11,668 bases of DNA from an uncultured Acinetobacter sp. Lineage in GTDB: Bacteria > Pseudomonadota > Gammaproteobacteria > Pseudomonadales > Moraxellaceae. This document shows, one piece after another, positions 1 to 5,735 of the stretch. Below the pieces are notes generated by a model. That model saw nothing but the letters and a program-made list of their open reading frames with translations, ran no database searches and had not been told where the DNA came from. Location: NCBI GenBank assembly GCA_900771065.1, contig CAAGMP010000165.1, forward strand, positions 1 to 11,668, in the 5' to 3' direction. The translations under genes were made by a program, and so were the position numbers. Numbering within the stretch: the stretch's first letter is position 1; every line of letters starts with the position of its first letter.

Positions 1-2
1 AT

Positions 3-407
3 TTTCAGTTGCATCAAGCTAAAGTCAATTTACAACTTGAATTGGCGTCTGCACACATTTTAGCGCAGCCTGATCAACTTGAAATTATGTTAAGAAATAT
101 ATTGGAAAATGCAGTTATTTATCGTAGTGCGAATCGTTCTCCTATCATTAAAATTAGTTGTGGAATGCAAAATGAATTTGCATTTATTCAAGTTGAAGAT
201 AATGGTGTTGGAATTGATGAAACGCAAATTCCTTTAGTATTTCAAAGATTTTATCGGATTCATCAAGCCAGTGAAATTATCGGAAGTGGTTTAGGTTTAT
301 CTATTGTGAAGCAAATTGTTGATTTATATGCTGGAAAAATAGAAATTTTCACACCTAAAAATAAACAAGGTTTAATTATTCAAATTCGATTTATAATGGC
401 TGTTTAG
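3..407 (+). CDS. Sensor histidine kinase, C-terminal ATPase domain (5' end outside window)
   Basis: This is the C-terminal end of a two-component sensor kinase. The reading frame is open to the left edge, so the sensor region, HAMP and dimerisation (H-box) parts lie outside the window. Counting from the TTG codon at 9, the HATPase_c landmarks appear in order: N-box RNILENAVIY (residues 29-38), G1 box DNGVG (64-68), F-box FQRFYR (78-83) and G2 box GSGLGLSIVKQI (92-103). These form the ATP-binding fold that phosphorylates the kinase histidine. The layout and the short tail after G2 resemble the EnvZ/QseC/PmrB class, but the signal cannot be judged from this part. Its response regulator gene is probably just upstream. 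The gene converges on the next one, and its stop codon lies inside a perfect hairpin. The TTG at 9 is not a likely start. Confidence 0.93.
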   Translation, partial: FQLHQAKVNLQLELASAHILAQPDQLEIMLRNILENAVIYRSANRSPIIKISCGMQNEFAFIQVEDNGVGIDETQIPLVFQRFYRIHQASEIIGSGLGLSIVKQIVDLYAGKIEIFTPKNKQGLIIQIRFIMAV

Positions 408-415
408 CCATTATA
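392..415. terminator. Hairpin spanning the kinase stop codon, between convergent genes
   Basis: There is a perfect 10-bp stem (392-401 with 406-415) around a GTTT loop. The kinase stop codon TAG (405-407) falls in the loop and the start of the 3' arm. The hairpin lies between convergent genes and is symmetric, so it could act on both strands. The flanking T-runs are poor in both directions, so termination would be weak or rely on other factors. Confidence 0.5.
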
Positions 416-418
416 TAA

Positions 419-1264
419 TTAAATCGCATAAGCTAAGGTTAATATACTTAATATCCCCAAACTTAAACCGAATCCCGTTTTAAAATCTAACTTTTCTTTA
501 AATATAAAAATTCCACTGAATAAACCAAGTAGCACAACAAAAATATTCATACCTGCAAATACAATAGCAGGAGCATCTTTAAAATAAAGATGTGCTTTTA
601 AATAAAAAACAATGTTAGCAAAGTTTAAAACACCTAAAAACAAGCCTGCTACAATATTCTTTTGACTACCTAAATTTTTGAATTTAAATAAAATATAAGT
701 CATAGAACAAAGTAGTGAACACAGAAACATTAAATTCAAGGTCATTGGAAATTGTATGCCTAAACTACTCATATATTTGAGCAAAATATCGACTAAAGCA
801 TAACCAAACCAAATACTGACTAGAAAAAAAAGACCTTGTTGTTGATTATTTTGTTGATTTTTTGCCATTAAAATAAAAATAATTGCACTAAGACCAAAAA
901 ATAAACCTGTTAATTTAATTAAATCAAAATTTTCTTCAAATATAAAATAAGCTGCCAATAATGAGAGTAATACTGAAAGACGTTGTGCAATTTCTGTTTT
1001 TACAATGCCAGAAAATTGTAACGCTTTGGCTAAACATAAAAAAATACTAGGCAATAAAATACCTAAAATCAAAATTAACCACCACGGAATATTTTGCACA
1101 TCAAGTTGACTAAAATTGGGTTGAAACCACAAATAACATAATGCACTTGCAGAAAAATAGTTCCACGCAATCATTTGTAGAGGATTGAATCCTTTATTTT
1201 TTAGTTTTTTTAGCAAAATAGAAACTAAAACACTGCAACATGCTGCACAAAAAATTAGCACCAT
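419..1264 (-). CDS. EamA/DMT-family membrane transporter
   Basis: This is a polytopic inner-membrane protein of 281 residues with about ten hydrophobic segments, the size and layout of drug/metabolite transporter (EamA-like) proteins. The two halves show the internal repeat typical of the family. Each half has an acidic-basic loop after a membrane helix: FIFEENFDLIK near 107-117 and IFKEKLDFKTG near 254-264. A hydrophilic Q/N-rich loop (about 135-143) joins the halves. The substrate cannot be told. I place the start at the ATG at 1264. A longer TTG start at 1297 would put the first codons inside the fba terminator hairpin. The gene follows fba in the same direction with little room for a separate promoter, so it may depend on read-through from fba. 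The Shine-Dalgarno is weak. Confidence 0.8.
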   Translation of the reverse strand: MVLIFCAACCSVLVSILLKKLKNKGFNPLQMIAWNYFSASALCYLWFQPNFSQLDVQNIPWWLILILGILLPSIFLCLAKALQFSGIVKTEIAQRLSVLLSLLAAYFIFEENFDLIKLTGLFFGLSAIIFILMAKNQQNNQQQGLFFLVSIWFGYALVDILLKYMSSLGIQFPMTLNLMFLCSLLCSMTYILFKFKNLGSQKNIVAGLFLGVLNFANIVFYLKAHLYFKDAPAIVFAGMNIFVVLLGLFSGIFIFKEKLDFKTGFGLSLGILSILTLAYAI

Positions 1265-1275
1265 CAGATTGAACT

Positions 1276-1308
1276 CAAATAAAAGAAAAGCCCACAAAAT
1301 GTGAGCTT
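1276..1308 (-). terminator. Rho-independent terminator after fba
   Basis: Read on the minus strand there is an 8-bp stem (AAGCTCAC with GTGGGCTT, one G-T wobble), a short A/T loop and then a T-rich run, TTCTTTTATTT. It lies 17 bases after the fba stop and ends about 12 bases before the transporter ATG. Confidence 0.8.
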
Positions 1309-1325
1309 CTCGAAAAAATAATTAA

Positions 1326-2363
1326 TTACTTATAACGATCGACCATTTTTTCTAAAGAAATAGGACGAATTTTATCTGCATGACCTGCTGTACCAAATGC
1401 TTCATAGCGATCGATACAAATTTGTTTCATTGCGTCGACAGTGACTGCAAAGAATTTACGTGGGTCAAATTCACTTGGTTTTTCAGCCATCATACGGCGC
1501 ATTGCACCTGTTGAAGCTAAACGCAAGTCAGTATCAATATTGATTTTACGCACACCATGTTTAATGGCTTCAACCAATTGCTCAACAGGAACACCATAAG
1601 TTTCTTTGATGTCACCGCCATATTGGTTAATTACCGCTAACCATTCTTGTGGTACAGAGCTTGAGCCGTGCATAACAAGATGCGTATTTGGTAATGCTGC
1701 GTGAATTTCTTTAATGCGATCAATCGCCAAGATATCACCTGTAGGTGGGCGAGTGAACTTGTATGCGCCGTGTGATGTACCCACTGCAATTGCAAGTGCA
1801 TCTACATTGGTATCTTTCACAAACTGAGTTGCTTCTTCAACCGAAGTGAGCAATTGAGAATGATCGAGTACGCCTTCTGCGCCCACGCCATCTTCTTCGC
1901 CTGCCATACCTGTTTCTAAGCTACCTAAGCAACCAATTTCACCTTCAACTGAAACGCCACAAGCATGTGCCATTTGTACAACACGGCGTGTTACGTCCAC
2001 GTTATATTCATATGAAGTTGGCGTTTTACCATCTTCACCTAAAGAACCGTCCATCATGACTGATGAAAAGCCCAATTGAATTGAACGTTGGCAAATGTCA
2101 GGACTTGTACCATGATCTTGATGCATAACCACAGGAATGTGTGGCCATTCTTCAATCGCAGCTAAAATTAAATGGCGTAAAAATGGTGCACCTGCATATT
2201 TGCGCGCACCTGCAGAAGCTTGCACAATAACAGGTGAATTTGTTGCATCTGCAGCCAACATAATTGCACGCATTTGTTCTAAGTTGTTTACGTTGAATGC
2301 TGGTACGCCGTAGGCATGTTCACCAGCATGATCTAAAAGCTGGCGCATTGAAATAAGAGCCAT
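1326..2363 (-). CDS. fba: Class II fructose-1,6-bisphosphate aldolase
   Basis: This cytosolic zinc enzyme interconverts fructose-1,6-bisphosphate with dihydroxyacetone phosphate and glyceraldehyde-3-phosphate in glycolysis and gluconeogenesis. It has 345 residues, a normal length for the class IIB ('Calvin cycle') subtype. Visible landmarks are HQDHG at 81-85 (catalytic Asp83 and zinc ligand His84), the second-metal region VEGEIG at 139-144, zinc ligand His198 in GTSHG, and zinc ligand His232 in MHGSSS. The phosphate-binding region RKINIDTD follows at 272-279. The start is firm: ATG at 2363 is preceded by GGGAGG at good spacing. GC and codon choice are a little richer than in the neighbours, as expected for a highly expressed gene. 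A terminator follows. An upstream lipoprotein gene with its own terminator makes a separate fba promoter likely, but I see only a weak -10 candidate (TAGAAT) about 30 bases before the start. Confidence 0.97.
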   Translation of the reverse strand: MALISMRQLLDHAGEHAYGVPAFNVNNLEQMRAIMLAADATNSPVIVQASAGARKYAGAPFLRHLILAAIEEWPHIPVVMHQDHGTSPDICQRSIQLGFSSVMMDGSLGEDGKTPTSYEYNVDVTRRVVQMAHACGVSVEGEIGCLGSLETGMAGEEDGVGAEGVLDHSQLLTSVEEATQFVKDTNVDALAIAVGTSHGAYKFTRPPTGDILAIDRIKEIHAALPNTHLVMHGSSSVPQEWLAVINQYGGDIKETYGVPVEQLVEAIKHGVRKINIDTDLRLASTGAMRRMMAEKPSEFDPRKFFAVTVDAMKQICIDRYEAFGTAGHADKIRPISLEKMVDRYK

Positions 2364-2432
2364 AATATCCTCCCATGTAATGCGCCTATTCTACATGCAC
2401 AATCATTTCAATTCAGCAACAATTATTGTTTT

Positions 2433-2464
2433 TTAAAAAAAAGTCCCCGAATAATCGAGGACTT
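2433..2464 (-). terminator. Rho-independent terminator after the small lipoprotein gene
   Basis: On the minus strand there is a 10-bp stem (AAGTCCTCGA with TCGGGGACTT, one T-G wobble), a TTAT loop and a run of T residues. It lies 17 bases after the lipoprotein stop and separates that gene from fba. Confidence 0.88.
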
Positions 2465-2481
2465 AAAAGGTAAACTTCACT

Positions 2482-2709
2482 TTATTCAGCTTTTGCTTCA
2501 GATGCGTTTGCAACAGATTCAGGGACATCTGTATTTTTTTCATCTTGAATTGGTTTATCAAGCGCATCAATTTGCGCTTGTTGCTCTGGCGTAATTTTTT
2601 CTTGTACTTCAGTTTGTGAAGTTTCAGTTTGTGCAGGTTGTTCTTGTTTAGAACAGGCTGCTAAACCTAAAGTCATTGCCAATACTGCAAAAGCCAATTG
2701 TTGTTTCAT
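2482..2709 (-). CDS. Small predicted lipoprotein of unknown function
   Basis: This 75-residue protein has a lipoprotein signal peptide: MKQQ, a hydrophobic stretch of about 14 residues, and a lipobox LAAC with the modified cysteine at residue 19. The residue after the cysteine is Ser, not Asp, which by the usual rule points to the outer membrane. The mature part is only about 57 residues. It is very hydrophilic, rich in Glu, Gln, Ala and Thr, without further cysteines or a recognisable domain, and is probably disordered or a single helix. A GGGA Shine-Dalgarno lies 8 bases before the ATG. The gene stands alone, with its own promoter candidate (2734-2762) and its own terminator. I do not recognise a named family, and no function is assigned. 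Confidence 0.82.
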   Translation of the reverse strand: MKQQLAFAVLAMTLGLAACSKQEQPAQTETSQTEVQEKITPEQQAQIDALDKPIQDEKNTDVPESVANASEAKAE

Positions 2710-2733
2710 GTTTATTTCCCAAGCTAAAACACG

Positions 2734-2762
2734 ATTTAAATGCTATGACAATATTGTGACAA
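2734..2762 (-). promoter_or_regulatory. Candidate sigma-70 promoter of the lipoprotein gene
   Basis: On the minus strand TTGTCA (2757-2762, five of six to consensus) is followed after 17 bases by TTAAAT (2734-2739, four of six). The predicted start is about 20 bases before the ATG. The -35 box lies within one copy of a short tandem repeat (2746-2765). Confidence 0.5.
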
Positions 2763-2765
2763 TAT
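2746..2765. repeat. Two direct copies of TGACAATAT, 11 bases apart, over a promoter
   Basis: TGACAATAT occurs at 2746-2754 and again at 2757-2765, a period of 11 bases, close to one helical turn. The copies cover the -35 element and spacer of the lipoprotein promoter candidate, where a regulator could bind one face of the DNA. The sequence is AT-rich, so chance is possible. Confidence 0.45.
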
Positions 2766-2803
2766 CATGACGGCTTTATGAAGAATCAAGATGCGGCTTG
2801 AAC

Positions 2804-3457
2804 TTAAAGTTGTGTGAATATTTTTTCTTTAGCTAAACGTGATTTAGGTAATGTCGCATTAAAATCATTTTCGCTATGAAAACCTAAAGTTAAAATGACC
2901 GATGGAATTAAACCTTGTTGGGTTAAATTTAATTCTTTGGTTAAAATTTCTTCATTAAAACCGCCAATTGCAGTGGCATCAAGCCCTTCAACTTTTGCCG
3001 CCAATAACATATGACCTAAAGCAATAAAAGTTTGGTTTTCTGCCCAACGGGTAATATCACCTTTTTCTTGACGATAAAAGTTAATATAACCAATACGGCT
3101 GTCTTTTTGCAGTTGTTTTGCTTGTTCGTCTTTAAAACGTCCACTTGCTTCATCTTGTTGCAGTAAAGTTTCAAGATGTTCATCGCTAATATCTGCTTTG
3201 GTGCAAAATACAATTGTATGTGAAGAATCAAGCACTTTAGGCGCGTTATACTGATATTTTCCTACTAAAGCCGTTGCAATACGTTGTTTTGCTTGATCAT
3301 CTGCGGCAATAAAAAAATGCCAAGGTTGAATATTGATCGATGAGGGTGCTAAACGAAGTACTTCAAGTAATTTTTCAAATTGTGCTTGTGGAATTTTACG
3401 GCTCGAATCGTAAGCTTTGGTGGTATAACGCGTTTGAGCTAGATTTAATAAATCCAT
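2804..3457 (-). CDS. nfsB: Oxygen-insensitive NAD(P)H nitroreductase / dihydropteridine reductase family, NfsB type
   Basis: This FMN-dependent cytosolic flavoenzyme of the nitroreductase superfamily reduces nitroaromatics, quinones and similar electron acceptors with NAD(P)H. Starting at ATG 3457 it has 217 residues, the same as E. coli NfsB, and aligns with it end to end. Shared features are Arg10 and Lys14 (FMN phosphate contacts), PSSxNxQPWHF (38-48), Asn71 and Lys74, and the C-terminal DFNATLPKSRL (198-208) with Lys205 and Arg207. The E. coli FMN contact Glu165 is Gly here (AIGGF for PIEGF). An AAGGAT Shine-Dalgarno 7 bases before the ATG decides the start over a longer TTG version at 3478. 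The gene is divergent from hpaI, with under 90 bases between the two starts. The physiological substrate is unknown. Confidence 0.92.
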   Translation of the reverse strand: MDLLNLAQTRYTTKAYDSSRKIPQAQFEKLLEVLRLAPSSINIQPWHFFIAADDQAKQRIATALVGKYQYNAPKVLDSSHTIVFCTKADISDEHLETLLQQDEASGRFKDEQAKQLQKDSRIGYINFYRQEKGDITRWAENQTFIALGHMLLAAKVEGLDATAIGGFNEEILTKELNLTQQGLIPSVILTLGFHSENDFNATLPKSRLAKEKIFTQL

Positions 3458-3489
3458 ACTTTTATCCTTTTTTATCAAAAATATTACCC

Positions 3490-3497
3490 ATTATAAT
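3490..3497. promoter_or_regulatory. Symmetric ATTATAAT box between divergent nfsB and hpaI
   Basis: ATTATAAT is self-complementary and gives a perfect -10 hexamer TATAAT on each strand: 3492-3497 for hpaI (+) and 3490-3495 for nfsB (-). It lies about 50 bases before the hpaI ATG and 33 before the nfsB ATG. Neither strand has a convincing -35 at 16-18 bases, so assignment as the true promoter is tentative. Confidence 0.4.
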
Positions 3498-3546
3498 CCC
3501 GAAAAATACTAAAATTATGCATATAAAAAAATCAAAGGGTCATTTT

Positions 3547-4341
3547 ATGATTGATACAACCAATTATTTTAAACAGAAATTAAAAACACAACAGCAAATT
3601 GGGTTATGGGTCGGATTAGCCGATGCCTATGCAACAGAAATTGCCGCAAATGCAGGTTATGATTGGTTATTAATTGATGGTGAGCATGCACCTAGTGATT
3701 TAAGAACCACATTATCTCAACTGCAAAGTATTGCAGCGTATCCATCACAAGCGGTCGTACGTCCACCAATTGGAAGTGTACAATTAATTAAACAATTATT
3801 GGATATTGGTGCACAAACTTTACTTATTCCAATGGTTGAAACCGTAGAACAAGCCGAATTGATGGTGAAGGCTGTACGTTATCCACCCGAAGGAATTCGG
3901 GGCGTTGGTGCAGCTTTAGCACGGGCAACACGTTGGAATAGTATTCCTGATTATTACAATCAAGCGCATGAAAATATTTGTTTACTCATACAAATTGAGT
4001 CGGTACAAGGTTTACACAATTTAGATGCGATTTTACAAATCGAAGGCATTGATGGGATTTTTATTGGTGCAGTTGATTTATCTGCCACAATGGGTTTTCA
4101 AGGAAATCCGAATCATCCTGAAGTTAAAAAAGCAGTGATTGATGCCATTCAACGCATTCGAAAAGCAGGAAAAGCCGCAGGTATTTTGTCAACGCAACAC
4201 GAAATTACCCAAGAATACTTGGCTTTAGGCACAGAATTTGTCGCTGTTGGGGTTGATACTAGCGTTTTAATGAATGGTTTACGTGGGTTATTGACCCAAT
4301 ATAAAGCAACTGATCATATTGAAAATCAAGCTGGGTATTAA
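3547..4341 (+). CDS. hpaI: HpcH/HpaI-family pyruvate aldolase (4-hydroxy-2-oxoheptanedioate aldolase type)
   Basis: This class II metal-dependent aldolase cleaves 2-oxo-4-hydroxy acids to pyruvate and an aldehyde. In homoprotocatechuate degradation it acts on 4-hydroxy-2-oxoheptanedioate. From ATG 3547 it has 264 residues and aligns closely with E. coli HpaI throughout. His47 in DGEHAP is the general base, Arg72 in VVRP binds pyruvate, and Glu151 (IQIES) and Asp177 (GAVDLS) bind the metal. RYPPEGIRGVG (111-121) is also conserved. AAGGG lies 7 bases before the ATG. A longer in-frame extension back to 3340 lies over nfsB and is not credible. No other homoprotocatechuate genes are near, so its in vivo substrate may differ from the named one. 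Its TAA overlaps the lpxH stop codon on the other strand. Confidence 0.9.
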   Translation: MIDTTNYFKQKLKTQQQIGLWVGLADAYATEIAANAGYDWLLIDGEHAPSDLRTTLSQLQSIAAYPSQAVVRPPIGSVQLIKQLLDIGAQTLLIPMVETVEQAELMVKAVRYPPEGIRGVGAALARATRWNSIPDYYNQAHENICLLIQIESVQGLHNLDAILQIEGIDGIFIGAVDLSATMGFQGNPNHPEVKKAVIDAIQRIRKAGKAAGILSTQHEITQEYLALGTEFVAVGVDTSVLMNGLRGLLTQYKATDHIENQAGY

Positions 4342-5048
4342 TAAGTCCATGTTTTAAATAAAGTTTGTTGATCTGAAATTTCGACAATTTGTGCGGTATT
4401 TTCTCGCCAATCGCCCAAAACAATACGTTGTTTTGCATTTTTTTCTGTATGCAACATAGGGCGATGGGTGTGACCATGAATTAATACATCACAAGTACTC
4501 AATGCGGCATCTACTGCATTTTGATTGACATCCATAATTGCATAAGACTTAGTTTTTTTGGCTTGATGACTTTGCTTTTGAAAGCCTGTTGCCAATTTTT
4601 CTCTAAATTTTAACGGTGTTTTGCGTAATATGTTCAATAAAATAGGATTACGAATTATTTTTCTAAATTTCTGATATTTTACATCGTCAGTACATAATAA
4701 ATCGCCGTGTTCTAAACGATATTTTTTATTGTTAATGGTTAAATAGGTAATTTCTGGCAAAATTTGACCTTGAAATTGCTGTAAAAATTGTTGTGTTAAG
4801 GCAAAATCACGGTTACCAACCAAAAAATAAACTTGGTTACCTGCTTGAGTAAAATTTTTTAAATGTTCAACAATTTCAACTAACCACGGCGCAGTGTGAT
4901 CATCACCAATCCACGTATTAAACCAATCGCCTAAAATATAGAGTTGAGTGTTTTTATGTTGATATTCAGCCAACAAATCTAAAAACCCTCGAATTAATCG
5001 AGGGTGTTTAGGTGATAAATGTAAATCTGAGATAAACAAATAAATCAC
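4338..5048 (-). CDS. lpxH: UDP-2,3-diacylglucosamine diphosphatase
   Basis: This peripheral inner-membrane calcineurin-like phosphoesterase hydrolyses UDP-2,3-diacylglucosamine to lipid X and UMP, the fourth step of lipid A synthesis. It supplies LpxB, which is also encoded in this window. It has 236 residues, close to the family's usual length of about 240. Metal ligands of the di-manganese site are in order: Asp8 and His10 (SDLHL), Asp41 (GDWFN), Asn79 (GNRD), His114 (EHGD), and His193/His195 (HGHTHRP). The start is GTG at 5048, with a modest GAG-containing Shine-Dalgarno. The start is only 12 bases after the ppiB stop, so the two are very likely co-transcribed. The 3' end overlaps the convergent hpaI stop by four bases and no terminator hairpin separates them. 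Confidence 0.95.
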   Translation of the reverse strand: MIYLFISDLHLSPKHPRLIRGFLDLLAEYQHKNTQLYILGDWFNTWIGDDHTAPWLVEIVEHLKNFTQAGNQVYFLVGNRDFALTQQFLQQFQGQILPEITYLTINNKKYRLEHGDLLCTDDVKYQKFRKIIRNPILLNILRKTPLKFREKLATGFQKQSHQAKKTKSYAIMDVNQNAVDAALSTCDVLIHGHTHRPMLHTEKNAKQRIVLGDWRENTAQIVEISDQQTLFKTWTY

Positions 5049-5060
5049 ACTTTCAATCTC

Positions 5061-5570
5061 TTATTCAGCAATAATTTTTGCAGATTCAATCACTACATTT
5101 TCTAGTGGAACATCAGCATGATAACCACGGTTACCTGTACGTACGCCTTTAATTTCGTTTACAACGTCCATACCCTCAACAACTTTACCAAATACAGCGT
5201 AACCCCAACCTTGTGCAGTTTTGCCAGTGTGGTTTAAGAAGCTATTATTTGACACGTTAATGAAAAATTGAGCAGATGCAGAATGTGGCGCTTGCGTACG
5301 AGCCATTGCAATTGTGCCGATATCATTGCTTAAGCCGTTGTCAGCTTCGTTTTCAATTGAATCACGTGTTGCTTTTTCTTTGAAGTTTTCATCCATACCG
5401 CCACCTTGAATCATGAAACCATCAATCACACGGTGGAAAATAACGCCATCATAAAAACCATCACGTACATATTGTAAAAAATTTTCTGCAGTTTTTGGCG
5501 CTTTTTCTGTATTTAATTCAAGAACAATACGACCTTTATTGGTATTTAATTCAACTTGAGGAAAACTCAT
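5061..5570 (-). CDS. ppiB: Cytoplasmic peptidyl-prolyl cis-trans isomerase B (cyclophilin)
   Basis: This cyclophilin-type prolyl isomerase assists protein folding in the cytoplasm. It has 169 residues and no signal peptide, like E. coli PpiB (164). Diagnostic motifs are FHRVIDGFMIQGG (45-57, with the catalytic arginine in FHR), MARTQAPHSASAQFFINV (89-106), NSFLNHTGKTAQGWGYAVFG (108-127), and GMDVVNEIKG near 133-142. The ATG at 5570 has AGGAG 8 bases upstream. It is the first gene of a pair with lpxH. A weak -35/-10 candidate, TTGCCT with an 18-base spacer and TATGCT, lies about 50-80 bases upstream. Confidence 0.96.
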   Translation of the reverse strand: MSFPQVELNTNKGRIVLELNTEKAPKTAENFLQYVRDGFYDGVIFHRVIDGFMIQGGGMDENFKEKATRDSIENEADNGLSNDIGTIAMARTQAPHSASAQFFINVSNNSFLNHTGKTAQGWGYAVFGKVVEGMDVVNEIKGVRTGNRGYHADVPLENVVIESAKIIAE

Positions 5571-5735
5571 TGTGTTATCTCCTAATCATGGACAAAAAGC
5601 CATGGGTTTTTTGGTTGAGAGAAGCATAAGCAAACTGTAAACTACAAGGCAAGTAAAAAACGCGATTTTCTTTGTTAAAAAGCTTAAAATTGTGTTTTAA
5701 ATGTCCTAATTTTATCTAGAAGTGATTTTATAACT

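Noticed and set aside
835..863. Repetitive TTGTTG/TTTTGTTGATT tract as a possible repeat element
   Set aside because: It is simply the codons of a short Gln/Asn-rich loop in the transporter, in frame and without copies elsewhere in the window.
3340..3546. In-frame 5' extension of hpaI by 69 codons
   Set aside because: The extension overlaps nfsB and has no similarity to the HpaI N-terminus. The ATG at 3547 has an AAGGG site and gives the family's normal length.
5587..5604. Short inverted repeat CATGG...CCATG followed by GGTTTTTTGG upstream of ppiB
   Set aside because: The stem is only 5 bp with an 8-base loop, and it lies in the 5' leader of ppiB rather than at a gene end. Too weak to call a terminator or riboswitch.
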